Source: Chitinophaga sp. E66
Lineage (GTDB): Bacteria; Bacteroidota; Bacteroidia; Chitinophagales; Chitinophagaceae
NCBI GenBank assembly: GCA_019285755.1
Contig: CP079103.1
Location: 1,054,001 to 1,118,000, forward strand
DNA: 64,000 bases
Direction: 5' to 3'
The notes under the pieces are model-generated. The model saw only the letters and a program-made list of their open reading frames with translations, was not told the DNA's origin and did not search any database. Both the position numbers and the translations under genes were made by a program. Below, piece by piece: positions 19,565-33,884 of the stretch (the stretch's first letter is position 1; each line of letters starts with the position of its first letter).

Positions 19565-20892
19565 TTAGTAGCGGTAGTATTCCGGTTTGAAGGGGCCTTC
19601 TACGGGGATGCCAGGTATTCGGACTGAGCGCCGGTGAGAACGTCCAGTTCCACGCCGATTTTCTTCAGGTGGAGGCGGGCAACTTTCTCATCGAGGTGCT
19701 TGGGCAGCACGTATACTTTGTTTTCGTAAGCGTCTGTGTTCGTCCAAAGCTCGAGCTGAGCGAGGGTCTGGTTGGTGAAGGAGTTCGACATTACGAAAGA
19801 AGGGTGACCGGTGGCGCATCCGAGGTTTACCAGGCGGCCTTCAGCCAGCAGGATGATGTCTTTACCATCGATGGTGTATTTATCTACCTGCGGTTTGATT
19901 TCTACTTTGGTATTGCCGTAATTTTTGTTCAGCCAGGCAACGTCAATCTCGATATCGAAGTGACCGATGTTGCAGACGATGGCTTTATCTTTCATGGCTT
20001 TGAAGTGTTCGCCGGTGATGATATCGCGGCAACCGGTGGTGGTTACGATGATATCGGCTTCCTTCACGGCGTCAGCCATTTTCTTTACTTCATAACCTTC
20101 CATAGCGGCCTGGAGGGCGCAGATGGGATCGATCTCGGTTACGATTACACGGGCGCCGGCGCCGGCGAGGGATTCGGCAGAGCCTTTGCCCACGTCGCCA
20201 AAGCCTGCAACCACGGCTACTTTACCGGCGATCATTACGTCGGTAGCGCGGCGGATGGCGTCTACGCAGGATTCGCGGCAGCCGTATTTGTTATCGAATT
20301 TCGATTTGGTAACGGAGTCGTTGATATTGATGGCGGGCATGGGCAGGGTACCTGCTTTCATGCGTTCGTACAGGCGGTGTACGCCGGTAGTGGTTTCTTC
20401 GCTGAGGCCTTTAATGTGCTGGATCAGTTCGGGATATACGTCGAACACCATGTTGGTGAGGTCGCCACCGTCGTCCAGGATCATGTTCAGCGGGCGGTCT
20501 GTGCTGCCGAAGAACAGGGTCTGTTCGATGCACCAGTTGAATTCTTCTTCGTTGAGGCCTTTCCATGCATATACGGGGATGCCTGCGGCTGCGATGGCGG
20601 CGGCGGCGTGGTCTTGCGTGGAGAAGATATTGCAGGAGCTCCATTGTACCTCAGCGCCGAGGGCCACGAGGGTCTCGATCAGAACGGCAGTCTGAATGGT
20701 CATGTGCAGGCAACCCGCGATCCGGGCGCCTTTAAGCGGCTGGGTTTTACCGTATTCTTCGCGCAGGGCCATCAGACCCGGCATTTCGGCTTCCGCCAGC
20801 TGGATTTCCTTACGGCCCCATTCGGCCAAAGACATGTCTTTTACCTTGTACTTGAGGCTCAAATCAATGTTTGATTTCGCAATCGTTGACAT
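19565..20892 (-). CDS. ahcY: Adenosylhomocysteinase (AhcY)
   Basis: AhcY splits S-adenosylhomocysteine into adenosine and homocysteine, removing the product that inhibits methyltransferases. The protein is nearly intact: [55 protein letters not shown](S)VTKSKFDN, the NAD-binding [17 protein letters not shown], and [18 protein letters not shown]. Only the tail is disturbed: one G lost near 19610 truncates it after SEYL; with the base restored it ends [15 protein letters not shown], the conserved C-terminus that enters the neighbouring active site. It is monocistronic between its own promoter and terminator. Confidence 0.97.
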
Positions 20893-20906
20893 TCCAATAA
20901 TTTTTG

Positions 20907-20914
20907 CAAATCTA
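20907..20914 (-). promoter_or_regulatory. Promoter -7 element of ahcY
   Basis: The minus strand reads TAGATTTG, a full TAnnTTTG match 15 bases before the ATG. Confidence 0.55.
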
Positions 20915-21026
20915 CCTTTATTTTACCTATTCCCATAAACTAAAATCCATTCATATCTGTATCAGTCTGAATGGTTATTTCCCTACATATCGTTACTATA
21001 TATAGATAAATAAGTATAATTATTAC

Positions 21027-21057
21027 TTGTTTTAATATTATAATTATTATACATTTG
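21027..21057 (+). promoter_or_regulatory. Promoter of the giant Calx-beta gene
   Basis: TTG at 21027-21029 and TACATTTG at 21050-21057 are spaced by 20 bases in a very AT-rich stretch (20980-21060), a clean Bacteroidota promoter. It predicts a start near 21064. Confidence 0.6.
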
Positions 21058-21063
21058 CTTCGA

Positions 21064-21286
21064 TAGGTGGAGTCTGTCCACCCATCGTTCAATATCCGGA
21101 GTCATTAAAAGTAGGTGAGAGGCGCCTTCCAGGGGCGCCGGCAGTGGCATTGGTATTTGTGCCGACAGTTTCCGCCGGTAACGGTTGGCGCCCTTCAGCT
21201 TCCGGGAACCCAAAACGCAAGTTTCAGGCGAAATAGTATGTATGTAAAGAAATTTTAAGTTATTTATGTTAGTCCTATCCTATCCT
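21064..21286 (+). other. Long 5' leader with possible structure
   Basis: About 220 bases lie between the predicted start and the ATG. They include GGTGG and CCACC arms at about 21067-21083, and GGCGCC at three places between 21121 and 21192 that could pair in alternative ways. I could not match any known riboswitch class. The rest of 20893-21063 holds only the two promoters. Confidence 0.3.
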
Positions 21287-24200
21287 ATGAAAGCGGCAAT
21301 CCGTCTGGTCTGCACCATCTGTTGCATGACAATGGCGATGTTCTTTCTCCTTCCGTCAGGAGCCCTTGCCCGGTACCGGCAGTCACCATCAACCCGGATG
21401 GCGGCGAAGCGGGAGATAATGACCTGAAGATCAGGATCACGGAAACCTCCGTCCAGGTAAGATATAACGGTGTCGACCAGTTTACGGATGATCCTGCCTA
21501 TAGTGCATATAACAGGGGCGGGTTGAAGACCTACTTCGTCTTGCAGCAGATGTTCGGCCACCTGACCACTACGGAAAAAAATCCCCAGTACCTTGACCAC
21601 TGCGAAATATCGGACGTTTCCGGTGATGGTACGGCCGCCAACCCTGGAAAGTGGTCGCACAATCCAGTATCGTGAACGGACGCGGATTTACATATTATAT
21701 CAGCACCACTTATACATACGTCGCCGGAAACAAATATTACACCATCGATTATATCGTGACTTCTCCGGAGACGACCGCAACGCCATTCGGAGGCGAATAC
21801 TGGCTGCACATTTATCTTTCCGAGCCTTCCTTCATGGGTGCAAACACCTGTGGCAGAGGGGTTATCGGAGGGCCCACCCCGGCCGTTGTTGACGAATACT
21901 ATAACTTTTATAATTCCAGTACCCCGATCGCTACTTTTTACAACATGGTCGGCGTTATCAGGTCGGCCAGTGAATGTGCTGATCCCGCAGCTGCTACGCA
22001 CCTTTTTAAAACGGATGGGGCCTTTTCTTCTTTCGCATCCCGGCCATTTCAATCGCGGGACGATAAATCCGGGTTTTACCTGTTGAGCAATATGCTGGTG
22101 AACTCAGCGCCCTTTGACATGGGCGTTGCCGCTCATAAGGCCATTAACGTTCCTCCCAATTTCAATTCCGATGATATCCAGCATCTGACCAAGCAATTTG
22201 TGGTGGGCTTCGACGCGGCAGAAATGGCAGGCGTTGTCCCGGTAGATCCCGAATTACCCAATGTGGGCTCCTTTGGCCAGACCATCAAACATCAACACCT
22301 TACCGTCAATTTCAATTCCACCACGCCGGAGGGATTGGAAGGCGACGATGATCATGCCATTACCGGCCTCGAACTAAAGATAGGCAAGGGATATTTCTAC
22401 CTTCCGCAAATCCTGGAAATCGTAGCCACCCCGATAGCAGGGCCAGGTAACGCCGTTCCGGGAACAGACTACGAGGTGATCCGCCAGAAAATTATTATTC
22501 CCGGAGGTATATACTGGGACGATGTCATACCCGTAGACAATATCAAGATCATCGGAAACAACATCGTCGACGGCAACCGAAAATTCCACTGGAGCTGAGG
22601 CCGCTGGCCTGCTCGCCCCACTTAACCATCGGGTCTAACAACGCCGTCGATTATACCATCATCGATGACGATGAAAACCGTATTTTCCTGGAGCCAGTAT
22701 CCTCTACTGTGAAGGAAGGAGAAAAGGTTAAAGTGAAAGTGAAAATGACGGGGAACAGCACGCTCAGCACTCCGCTCGTGGTTACCCTGTCGCAGCCCGC
22801 CGTGGCAGAGCCTGCTGCGGAATCCACGGATTACTCCGGCGTTCCGGCCACGGTGACCATCCCCGCCGGCGCATGGTTCCAGGAGTTTGAGATTACCGCC
22901 ACCGGCGACCGCATCCTGGAAGAAAGTGAAAACTTTGATATAGAGGCCACTGCCAATATCGGCGTAACGGTCAGCACGCATAAAACGACGCTCACGATCT
23001 TAGATACAACAGGCCTGAATCCCGATAACCGCGTCATCACCCTTTCCGTTCCGGCTGGTAAGGAAACCGAGACCGTTGGCCTGAAGGCAAGTCTGCCGGA
23101 CGGCGTCACGACGGAAAAGGCGATCCTCGTTACGCTGGACCATATGCTGGGCGCTGCGGGTAACACCGCCGACGCCAACGATGTCGTTACGATGCCCCCA
23201 GCCTGACGATCCCCGCCGGAGGCAATAGCGTAACGCATAACATGTTGCTGCGGAACGACCTCGTGTTAGAAGCGCTCTATGAATATTGGAATTTCGACGG
23301 CGCGGCCTCCGACGATAATGGCGCGTTTGTAGTGATGCCCGGCGGTTTGGTGATTGAAGACAGTCCCTGGGCAGGAACGTATCCGTAATTACAACAGGCA
23401 ATTCGCTGGAGGAAGGAGGTACATCGATAACAATAACATTTACATTATCCAATTCCATAAAAGCGCCTACAGGTGGTATATACCTTCCCTGGCTAAATCA
23501 TCCGGCAGCGCGGATTTCGATGACCTGGCATTTGAGGCCCCTGCCACAGATTTTAAGGTTTTCATCCCGGGAGGGCAAAGCTCGGGTACTTTGAAAATAT
23601 ATGCGCCTGATGATCCGGATTGGCTGGAAGGAGATGAAGAAATAGAGTTGACCGGCTCCCAGGTCGGGTTTACTTTCGGCTCCCAGACCGTGTCTATCCT
23701 GGACATGACCTCCCTGGACCCGGACAACCTGGCCATAATTCTGGAAGCGCCGGCACAGGTGACCGAAGGAAATTCCGTTACTATTACTGCCCGGCTCGCG
23801 AAACCGAACCTGAAATTTAAAGGTGATTTACAGGTAGACCTCCTGTTCAATAATACTGCATCCGCTGCAGACTATTCCATCCCCGATACCAAGATCATCA
23901 TTCCCGAAGGCAGCAACAGCGCTACGATCCAGCTGGATGCCCTCACTGATACAGAAATCGAATCAGGCGAGCTGGTTAAGATTACCGGTTGGGCTAACAT
24001 GTTTGGGATGGACCTTCTTTCCAGTGAGGTATCCATAGAAATCCAGGACCCACCGTCCCATAAAATCAAGTTCACCGCCACGCCGCTCACCCTCACGGAA
24101 GGGCCGGCCGGCGTTACTGTTACCGCCTCGCTGGAATACGGCGTAGCGGCAGCGGATATTCCCATTAGCCTGCAGATCGGTGCAGGGTCAACCGCAACAT

Positions 24201-27200
24201 CGGCAGACTTCACCACCACGCCAGCTACCATCAAAATACCAGCAGGCAGCCAGTCGGGAACTTTTACCCTCTATGCTACGGACGACCAGTTGCTCGAAAC
24301 GCAGGAAACCCTCGAATTGTCAGGCACATCCACCGGTTATACCTTCGAAGGGCTCACCTTCCAGATAAACGACCTGCAATCCGCCAACGCCAATAATAAA
24401 AGATCACCATCGAGCCGCAGGCTACCACCCTCAACGAAAACGGGAACCTTACCGTTTGGGTTCGCCTGCCCTCGGGGATTAAAACCTCCCAGGACATTAC
24501 CGTTAACCTGACGCGCGGCGCTGGCACCGTTACCGAATTGCTTGCATCGGAATATACCTTCGATCCGCAGGTGACCATTCCGGCCAATAGCGGCGAAGTG
24601 AGCTTCACGCTGCATGCCAATAACGATGACGTGATCGAGGCGGATGAACTGCTGGAGATCAGGGAGACGCATCCGTATTCAGCACCACACAGTCCGCTAC
24701 CGGCAGCGTCACGATTAAAGACGTACGTACCGCAGCGATGACAAAGCTGGTGGTAACGGGGCCAACCGAAGTGACCGAGGGCTTTACCGGCAACTGGCGC
24801 ATCGCGCTGCCGGCGGGCGTCACCACACAGACGCCGATCGTTGTAGGCATTACCCCGGCCACCACCGGGAATACTACCACGGGCGCTGATTTCACCGGCG
24901 GTTATCCCATTACTGCCACTATCCCGAAAGGACAGCCATATATCGATATTCCGTTCGAAGCGAAATCCGACGGTATCGTAGAAGGGCAGGAGCGGCTGGA
25001 GATGAACCTGTCGCTGACCGGTTTCACGTTCACGAAGCAGATCGGGATGGATGTGAAAGATACCGACCCCGCCAGCCTGCAAATCAAGCTGACGGCCGGA
25101 TCGACCATCATCAACGAAGGCGCTGCCACTCTCATCACCGCCACGCTCGACGGCTTTACTTCCACATCCGACATAGACGTGGTGCTCTCGGCCGGTGGAA
25201 CAACCACCGCTGCAACAGGCGATTATGAGCCATTAGGTACGATCCATATCAATGCAGGCGCAACGTCCGGCACCTTCACCCTGCAGGCGAAAGCCGACCT
25301 GCTCCTCGAAGGCGACGAAACACTGGCGGTTCGCGGCGCCGCGGGTAGCTATACAGTACTTGGCGAAGACGTCATTATTAAAGACGTCACAGGTACCACC
25401 GCCAACAAAACGTTGTCGATGACGCCCGTATCGGCCAGCATCGCAGAAGGGAATACCGTGAAAATGACTGTTGGGTTGCCTACAGGTATCATTACAACGC
25501 AGGCCATCACCGTGACTATCGCCAAAGGCGCAGGCAGCCATGCAGGCATTACGACCACAGATTACACCATCCCGGCAACGGTAACCATCCCGGCGAACGG
25601 TAACAACGTGGAGTTTGACGTGGAAGCCAAAACCGATGCGCTGATCGAGCCTTCGGAATTGCTGGAGGTGACGGCAGGCGGCACCGTATTCGGTTACGCT
25701 TCGTCTGATGCGTCCCAGGTTACGATCACAGACGTTTCCAATAAACAGATCACCGTAACCGGCGGCGCCACCGTGGCGGAAGGCGGCAATCTCACCTGGC
25801 GCTTTGCATTGCCGGCAGGGGTAACCGCTTCGAGCGATATTAATATTACCTTATCGCTGGACCCTGCCTCTACGGCAGGCCTGGCAGATCTGAACGGAAT
25901 ATCCACACTCAGGATCGAAGCTGGTCAGCCCTTCGGTGAGATCACCTTCAGCGCTAAAGCGGATCAGGTGATTGAAAGCACGGAGACAATGAAGTTCATT
26001 CCTGCCACTGCTGCGACCGGCTTCACCTTTACACAGCCTGTTTCCTTTACGATCACGGATAACGACCTGGCGGCAGCGGCAATCGAACTGTCGGTTGCGC
26101 CGGGAACAATTGCAGAAGGCGGCAGCGCGGTAGTGAAGGCTACCCTGACCGGAGGCGTTACGGCTACCGGTGCCATCACTGTCACCTTGCAGAAAGGCGC
26201 AGCCTCCACGATCACCAACGGTGAACATAACACACTTGGCAGCATCGTGATACCAGCGGGCGATACTGAAGGCACTTTTACCGTGACCACCAACGCCGAT
26301 CTGCTCCTGGAAGCGACGGAGCTCCTGGTAATGTCTGGCACGGCCACTTCATCCATTCCCGTGAACGAAGTGACGCTACAGGTGACTGACGCCACCGGCA
26401 CCCTCGCCAACAAAACTCTCCAGATATCACCGCTCACCGCCACGCTGCAGGAAGGCGACGATGTGCAGATGACCGTTGGCCTCCCCGCAGGTATCATTAC
26501 TACGCAGGACATCGTGGTCGCCATCTCGAAGGGCGCCGGTAGTGCAGCAACGCTGACATCCGGTGACTATGCGTTCCCTGCCAGCGTAACCATCGAAGCG
26601 GGTAAGAACAACGCGACCTTTACATTGGAAGCCAATACCGACGGGCTCATCGAGGCAGCGGAACTGCTGGAGCTCAAAGCCAACGCCTCCGTATTCGGTA
26701 ATAACAGCACTGCCACATCCAACATCACCATCACCGACGTATCCAACAAGCACATCACCGTTACCGGTGGAGCTACCGTTGCAGAAAACGGGAACGTGAC
26801 ATGGCGCTTTGCATTACCGACAGGCATAACCGCCAGCAGCGATATTAATATTGCACTGACGCGCAATACGGCCTCCACTGCCGCAATGGCCGATCTGAAT
26901 ACATTGCCCGTACTGAAGATCGCATCAGGGCAACCTTTCGGTGAAATCACCTTCAGCGCCAAAGCGGACCTGCTCATTGAGCCTGCTGAAACGATGATCT
27001 TCGACGCATCGGCCACAGGATTCACTTTTAGTCAACCCGTTACCTTTACAATTACCGACGGGGACCTGGCCGCCGCAGGCATTACCCTTTCTGCCGCGCC
27101 TGGCAGTATTGCCGAAGGCGCCGGTGCGGTCATCAAGGCTACACTGACGGGTGGCGTTACATCTGCAAGCAATATCGTAGTCTCTCTTGCGAAAAACGCG

Positions 27201-30200
27201 GCATCGACACTGAAAGACACAGAACACGGTGCGCTGGGTACCATTACGATCGCAGCGGGAGCAACGGAAGGGACCTTCTCACTTTCCACCAACACCGACC
27301 AGGTACTGGAGCCCACCGAGACGCTGGTGCTCGGAGGCACGGCCACTTCGTCTATTCCCGTGACCGGCGCCACCCTGCAGGTTACAGATGCTACAGGCAC
27401 CAACGCGAATAAAACGATCTCTCTGACGCCTGCTACCGCCACCATCGTAGAAAGTGGTAAGGTGACCATGACCGTTTCGCTGCCAGCCGGTATAACTACC
27501 GCAGGACCGATCACCATCAACCTCGCAAAAGGCGCAGGCAGCTCGGCATCATTGACCACCGACGATTACAGCTTCCCGTCAACCGTCACCATCGATGCAG
27601 ACGGAAACAGCAAATCGTTTGATGTGACCGCCGTGGCCGATGCGCTGATCGAAAGCCCCGAGTTGCTGGAGCTGACGGCAACAGCGACCGTGTATGGATA
27701 TACTTCCGGCGACGCATCAAATATTACTATTACCGACGTATCCAATAAACACATCACCGTAAGCGGTCCGGCCACTGTGGCCGAAGGCGCAACGGTGACC
27801 TGGCGCTTTGAGCTGCCTTCCGGCGTAACCGCTACCAGCGATATTACGATCTCGCTGACGGCAGATCCCGGTTCTACCGCCTCCCTCGCCGACCTGACCG
27901 GCGTTCCTTCTCTGAAGATCCTGGCAGGGCAACCCCATGCCGATATCACCTTCACCGCAAAAGCCACCTGCTGATAGAAGCAGCAGAAACGCTGGTGCTG
28001 AACCCGTCTACCATTTCAGGGTTTACCTTCAGCCAGCCGGTTACCTTCTCCATCACTGACGGAGACCTGGCCGCGGCGGGCGTCACCCTTTCTGCAACGC
28101 CTTCAGGCGTGGCGGAAGGCGGCAGCTCAGTGATCAAAGCCACCCTGACCGGAGGCATAAAGGCGGCTGGCGATATCATCGTTACGTTATCAAAAGAAGC
28201 ATCATCAACCCTTGGGAACACGGAACATGGCGCCCTGAGTACCATCACGATCCCGGCCGGTTCAACGGAAGGTACTTTCACGCTGACGACCAGCACCGAC
28301 CTCCTGCTCGAAACCACCGAGACGCTGGTGCTCGCGGGCACGGCCACCAACGGCATCCCTGTTTCCGGAACCACTATCACCGTGACCGATGCAACCGGGA
28401 CCACCGCCAACAAAACACTCCAGATCTCTCCGGCCGCCATCACCGTAGCGGAAGGAGGGAAGGCGACGATGACGGTAGCGCTGCCTGTAAATATCATTAC
28501 GACGCAAGCCATTACCGTAATCCTCGCCAAAGGCGCAGGCAGCAGCGCTTCCTCTCGGCAGGCGATTACAGCTTCCCTGCAACCGTGACCATCGGCGCCA
28601 ATAGCAACGGTGTTACATTCGATGTAACGGCCGTTGCCGATGGTAATATCGAGGGACCGGAAGTCCTGGAGCTGACGGCTTCTGGCACTGTATTCGGTCA
28701 CCCTTCCAGTGGTACATCTAATGTTACGATCACAGACGTTTCTAATAAGAACATCACAGTTAGCGGTCCGACGACCGTGAGCGAAGGCAACAGCATCGTA
28801 TACCGCTTCAGCCTGCCTTCGGGCGTTACGGCAGGAAGCGATATTAATATTGCGCTTTCGGTTGATGCCACCGCTACCGCGTCGCTGACAGACCTGACAG
28901 GCCTGCCGGCAGTGAAGATCGCGGCGGGACAGTCATATGCAGACGTTACTTTCGCAGCGAAGGCAGACCTGCAGATAGAGCCGACGGAAACGCTTACGTT
29001 CAATCCCTCAGCCGCAGGATTTACCTTCAATCAACCCGTTTCCTTCACTATCACGGATGGCGACCTGGCAGCGGCGGGCATTCAGCTCTCTGTTGCTCCG
29101 GCTACCATCGCGGAAGGCGGCAGCGCGGTGATCACCGCCACGCTGACCGGCGGCGTTACCGCAAAAGACAAGATCATTATTACCCTCTCCAAAGATGGTA
29201 CGTCCACCATGTCTGATGCCGAGCACATCGCATTAGGAACGATCGAAATAAACAGCGGCGATACAGAAGGAACATTTACCCTTACCACGCATACCGACCT
29301 CTTGCTGGAACCCGCCGAGACGATCGTTGTGGGCGGTATATCCAACCCGGCGATACCTGTATCAGCTGTCACCCTTACTGTGACTGACGCCACAGGAACC
29401 AACGCCAATAAAACCTTATCGCTGACACCGGCAACCGCTACCATTATGGAAGGCGGTAAAGTGACGATGACGGTATCTCTGCCTGCTGGTATCCAGTCGT
29501 CACAGGCGATCGTAGTTTCGCTGTCGAGGGTGCGGGTTCTGCCGCCTCGCTTACGGCGGAGAATATAGCTACCCGGCAACGGTGACCATTGACCCGCTGA
29601 CCAATAGCGCAACGTTCGATGTTATGGCCATCGCAGACGGTAATATAGAAAGCCCCGAATTGTTGGAACTGATCGCAGGCGGAACGGTGTTCGGCTATGC
29701 TTCTACCGACAAATCGAACATCACCATCACCGATGTTTCCAATAAACATATTACGGTAACCGGTCCGGCCACCGTAGCCGAAGGCAACGGTATCACCTAC
29801 CGCTTCAGCCTGCCGGCTGGCGTAACCACTACCAGCGACATAACGATCGCCCTGGCGGCAGATGGGGCTTCAACTGCAACCCTGGCAGATCTCACGGGCA
29901 TGCCTGCGGTGAAGATCCTATCCGGGCAACAGTACGTGGACGTTACGTTTAACGCGAAAGCAGACATGCTGATCGAAGCGGATGAAACGTTAACGCTGAA
30001 TGCCTCGGCCGCCACGTTCACCTTCTCTCAACCCGTATCATTCAATATTACCGACGGCGATCTCGCTGCGGCCGGTATTTCGCTCTCCGTTGCCCCGGGC
30101 AGCGTAGCGGAAGGCGGTAGCGCGATAGTGAAAGCGACATTAACGGGAGGAGTGACAGCAGCTGCCGATATTACCGTGGCACTGAGCCGCGGGGAACGTC

Positions 30201-33200
30201 TACCCTGTCTGCTTCCGAGCATGGTGCATTGGGTACCATCACCATCCCGGCGGGCGCCACAGAAGGTACGTTTACGCTTTCCACGAATACCGACCTGCTC
30301 CTGGAAGCAGCAGAGACTTTGGCGCTCGGAGGAACGGCGACGCCGAGCATTCCCGTAACCGGTACCGCCCTGACCGTAACCGATGCTACTGGCACCAACG
30401 CCAATAAGACACTGCAACTTACTCCTGCCGCCACAGCGATAGCAGAAGGAGGGAAGGCGACCATGACCGTGGCGCTGCCGGTTGGTATTATCACCACGCA
30501 GGCCATCACTGTAAGTCTCTCCAAAGGCGCAGGCAGTGCGGCTACGCTGACAGCAACGGATTATGCTTTCCTGCATCGGTTACTATCGCCGCAGGCAGCA
30601 ATAGCGTTACGTTTGATGTGGAAGCCGCGGCAGACGATATTATTGAAAGCGCGGAACTCTTGCAGATCACGGCGACTGCCGATGTGTTTGGTTACACTAA
30701 CAGCAAATCCGCCGGTATTACTATTAATGACGTTTCCAATAAAATGATCACGGTGGCTGGTCCTGCTACAGTTGCAGAAGGCAACACCGTTACGTGGACT
30801 TTCAGCCTCCCTGCCGGCGTAACTTCCGAACAGGCTATAGTGATCACCCTGGCACATGGTGCGGCCCCACATGCTGCCGCGGCAGCTGACCTGGAGGGCG
30901 GGCTTCCTGCCACGGTGACCATCGCCGCGGGCGCTACTTCAGCAACCCTGGATATAGAAACGAAAGCAGATAACCTAATAGAACCGGAGGAAACACTGGT
31001 ACTGACGCCCTCCGCTCCCGGCGGCTTCACATTTAGCAAACCGGTTTCAGTAGCGATCCAGGATGCGCCGGTATCTGGTAATATCTCTATGCTCGCCACA
31101 ACCGCCACCATCCGTGAAGGCGCCGCCAATACCACGATTACCGTGGCATTGCCCGGTTCTTACATTGCCGGCAGCGACATCGTGGTTAACATCTCGAAGA
31201 ATGCCCTTTCTACCGCAGCCAATACCGACCACTCCGCACTGCCCGCTACCGTGACTATCCCGGCCGGTCAGCATGCGGCTACATTCGCAGTCAATGCGCT
31301 GAACGATCAGATCCTCGAGCAGCTGGAAACCCTGCAGCTCGAAGGCGCCACCGCTGGAATGACCGTGGATGGAATCAGCATCAGCCTCGAAGACGCAACC
31401 AGCCTCGATCCGGCTAATACAAAGATCACGCTGCTGCCCGCCGGCGCACGGATCACGGAAGGCTCGGCCGGACAATTCAGGCTCAGCCTGCCCGCCGGCA
31501 TCACATCCAGCACAGACATCACCGTTCAGCTGGCTAAGACCGACGCTACCTCCACCGCCGCGGATACCGATCACGGAGCGATCCCCGCTAACGTGACCAT
31601 CCCTGCACTCGCCACCACCAGCGCAGACTTTGCGATCAACGCCCCGGCAGACGGCATCCTGGAGCCGGTGGAAGTCTTACAGGTGGGGGAACTGCTCCCG
31701 CAGGTTTCAATTTTAGCGGCGGTCCCGTTGAAATTGCAGACGGAACCGGCCTGGTACCTGCAAACCGCGTGATTACCATTACCATAGATTCCACCATACT
31801 GCACGAAGGGAACTTCACCAATGTGAAATTCTCCTGCCCGCAGGCATCACAACAGCGCTACCGATAACGGTCAATGTAGCTGCAAATGCTGCGCAATCGG
31901 CTGGTGCGGCAGATTTCAGCATCTCGCCCACACCGGTGGTAATCGGGGCCGGACAGCAATCCGTAACCGTTCAGCTGACAGCGGTGCAGGATATGGTGGC
32001 CGAAATTGCCGAAGTATTACAGATCACCGCGGCCGCAACAGGGTTTACCTTCCCGGTGGCAGCTACCATCACCATCCCGGGTGAATCGGCTCCGGGAGTT
32101 ACCGTAGCGGCATCGAAGACGGCAGATGCTGCGGAACCTTCCACCCATGGAACCTTCCGCCTGCAGCTGGCCTCCGGCACGACGCCCGCGGATATAACCG
32201 TGAATTATTCGATCGCAGGGACGGCAACCTCCGGTAAGGATTACACAGCGCTGTCCGGTACAGCGGTAATTAAATCCGGTGATGCGGGTGTCGACGTAAT
32301 AGTGAACGTGCTGGATGATAAGATCCTCGAGAACAATGAAACGGTGACACTAACGCTGGTTTCCGGTAGCTTCGAATACCTGGGCTCCACCGTTCCCGTA
32401 ACCATGGCCGCCAGCACGCCGGTATCCTTGACCATCGCGGAAGATGATATGTCGATAGACAGAAGCATTCTCATCGAAAAGATAGCGGATGCCGCTGAAC
32501 CGTCGACTCCGGGCCGGGTACGCGTGCGTTTCGCCAACACAGACCTCACGACTATCGTACCGGTGAACGTGACTTATAATATAGGCGGCACCGCTTCTGC
32601 CGGTGCGGATTACCGGTACTGACAGGTTCCGTCGATATCCCCGCCGGACAAAAAGAAGCCATCATCACCATCCAGCCTGTAAACGACGCGATCCTGGAAA
32701 GCACGGAAACCATCGAGATCACGCTGACGGCAGCTTCCGCACCGCTGGGCAGTTATACATGGCCCATCGCCGCACAGCAAACCGCAACGGTCAACCTGCT
32801 CGATGATGATCAGATCCGGATGGAAGTGGCCGCTGATGTGGAAATCACGGAAGGCGGCAACCTGACGGCCACCCTGCGCTCGTCTGAAGCCTTCCCACGG
32901 CAATCCCTGTAAAGATCACGCTGTCGCATGATGCAGTAAGATCGGTGAGCACGGCCACGCCACGTACCGGCACTACGCTGACGGTGACCTTGCCGGCCAA
33001 CCAGACGCAAACCACTTTCCAGTTGACAGCAGACGAAAACGACACGAACGACGATGACGGATACATCAACCTCACCATTCAGCCCCATAACGGCGCAAGC
33101 CAGGCTTATGCAGTAGGTACGGCCGACAGATCGAGCACGGCCGTGAAAGATAACGATGCTTTGCAAATCATCTTTGCGGCAGACAGCGTCCGGATCGATG

Positions 33201-33866
33201 AAGGCAATTCCGGTATGACGATGATGCCCTTCAAAGTAGCGCTGAGCCGTAAGAGTACCCGTCCCATCACGTTGCAATACAGCTATGCGGATGCGTTCGA
33301 AGGACAAGGCGCAGGTAAAGACCCCAGCGTGCGAAACCTTCAGAAGACTTCCAGGATGCTACCCGCCAGATCGTTATCGCGGCAGGAGAGGAGGAAGGTT
33401 TGATCGAAGTGCCTGTGATCGGTGACCTGAATGTGGAAGAAGACGAGTACTTCGCCGTGAAGCTGACTGCGGCCACCGTGGCATCTTCGCAGAACGTGCC
33501 CACCATAGGAACGGCCGCTGCCGCAGTTGGCGTGATCGTTAACGACGACGTGAACCCTGATATGGAAGTGCGCGTTCACAAAGGTTTGTCACCCAACGGC
33601 GACGGTGTGAACGATGCGCTTGTGATCGAGAACATCGAGAAATATGCCCGTAACGAGATCGCGATCGTGAACCGTTGGGGCGGTACTATCTACCAGACAA
33701 CAAATTACCACAACCTGAACAACGCGTTCAAGGGCATAGCGAACAGAGGCGGCGGAAACGGCGCCCTCCTGCCCGATGGTTCTTACTTCTATGTGCTCCG
33801 GTATGGGATGCGGATGGAAAGATGACGCGTTACTCCGGTTATATCGTACTGAAATCCGCCAAATAA
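21287..33866 (+). CDS. Giant secreted Calx-beta repeat protein with a type IX type B sorting domain
   Basis: About 4,190 residues after repair. It has a signal peptide (MAMFFLLPSGALA), an N-terminal region of about 440 residues I do not recognise, then about 30 Calx-beta-like domains (22.6-33.5 kb) with the recurrent pattern EGG...VTIPAG...LIE..ELL. The C-terminus (33.57-33.87 kb) is the gliding-motility or type B sorting domain: LSPNGDGVNDALVIENIE, NRWGG, DGSYFYVLRY. Calx-beta domains bind calcium and form extended rods, so this is probably a surface adhesin. About 18 single-base losses break the frame (for example 21395, 22598, 23206, 27970, 29550, 30200, 31830, 33340). A PorP/SprF gene follows directly. 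Confidence 0.88.
24740..31070 (+). repeat. Roughly 1-kb three-domain super-repeat inside the giant gene
   Basis: The phrase DVSNK recurs at nucleotides 25731, 26736, 27735, 28735, 29732 and 30729, a spacing of 997-1005 bases (about 333 residues). Each unit has three Calx-beta domains in fixed order: one opening ITVxGxATVAEG, one opening ELSVAPGTIAEGGSA and one following DATGTNANKTL. Five full units are clear, with more diverged copies at both ends. The order shows growth by duplication of triplets rather than single domains. Confidence 0.85.
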
Positions 33867-33884
33867 GCTTTAAATGTTTTTCAG

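Noticed and set aside
19669..20874. A 401-residue plus-strand ORF
   Set aside because: It is the antisense shadow of ahcY, whose sequence is unmistakable.
20983..21213. A 76-residue minus-strand ORF
   Set aside because: It lies over the AT-rich promoter of the giant gene and shows no protein-like composition.
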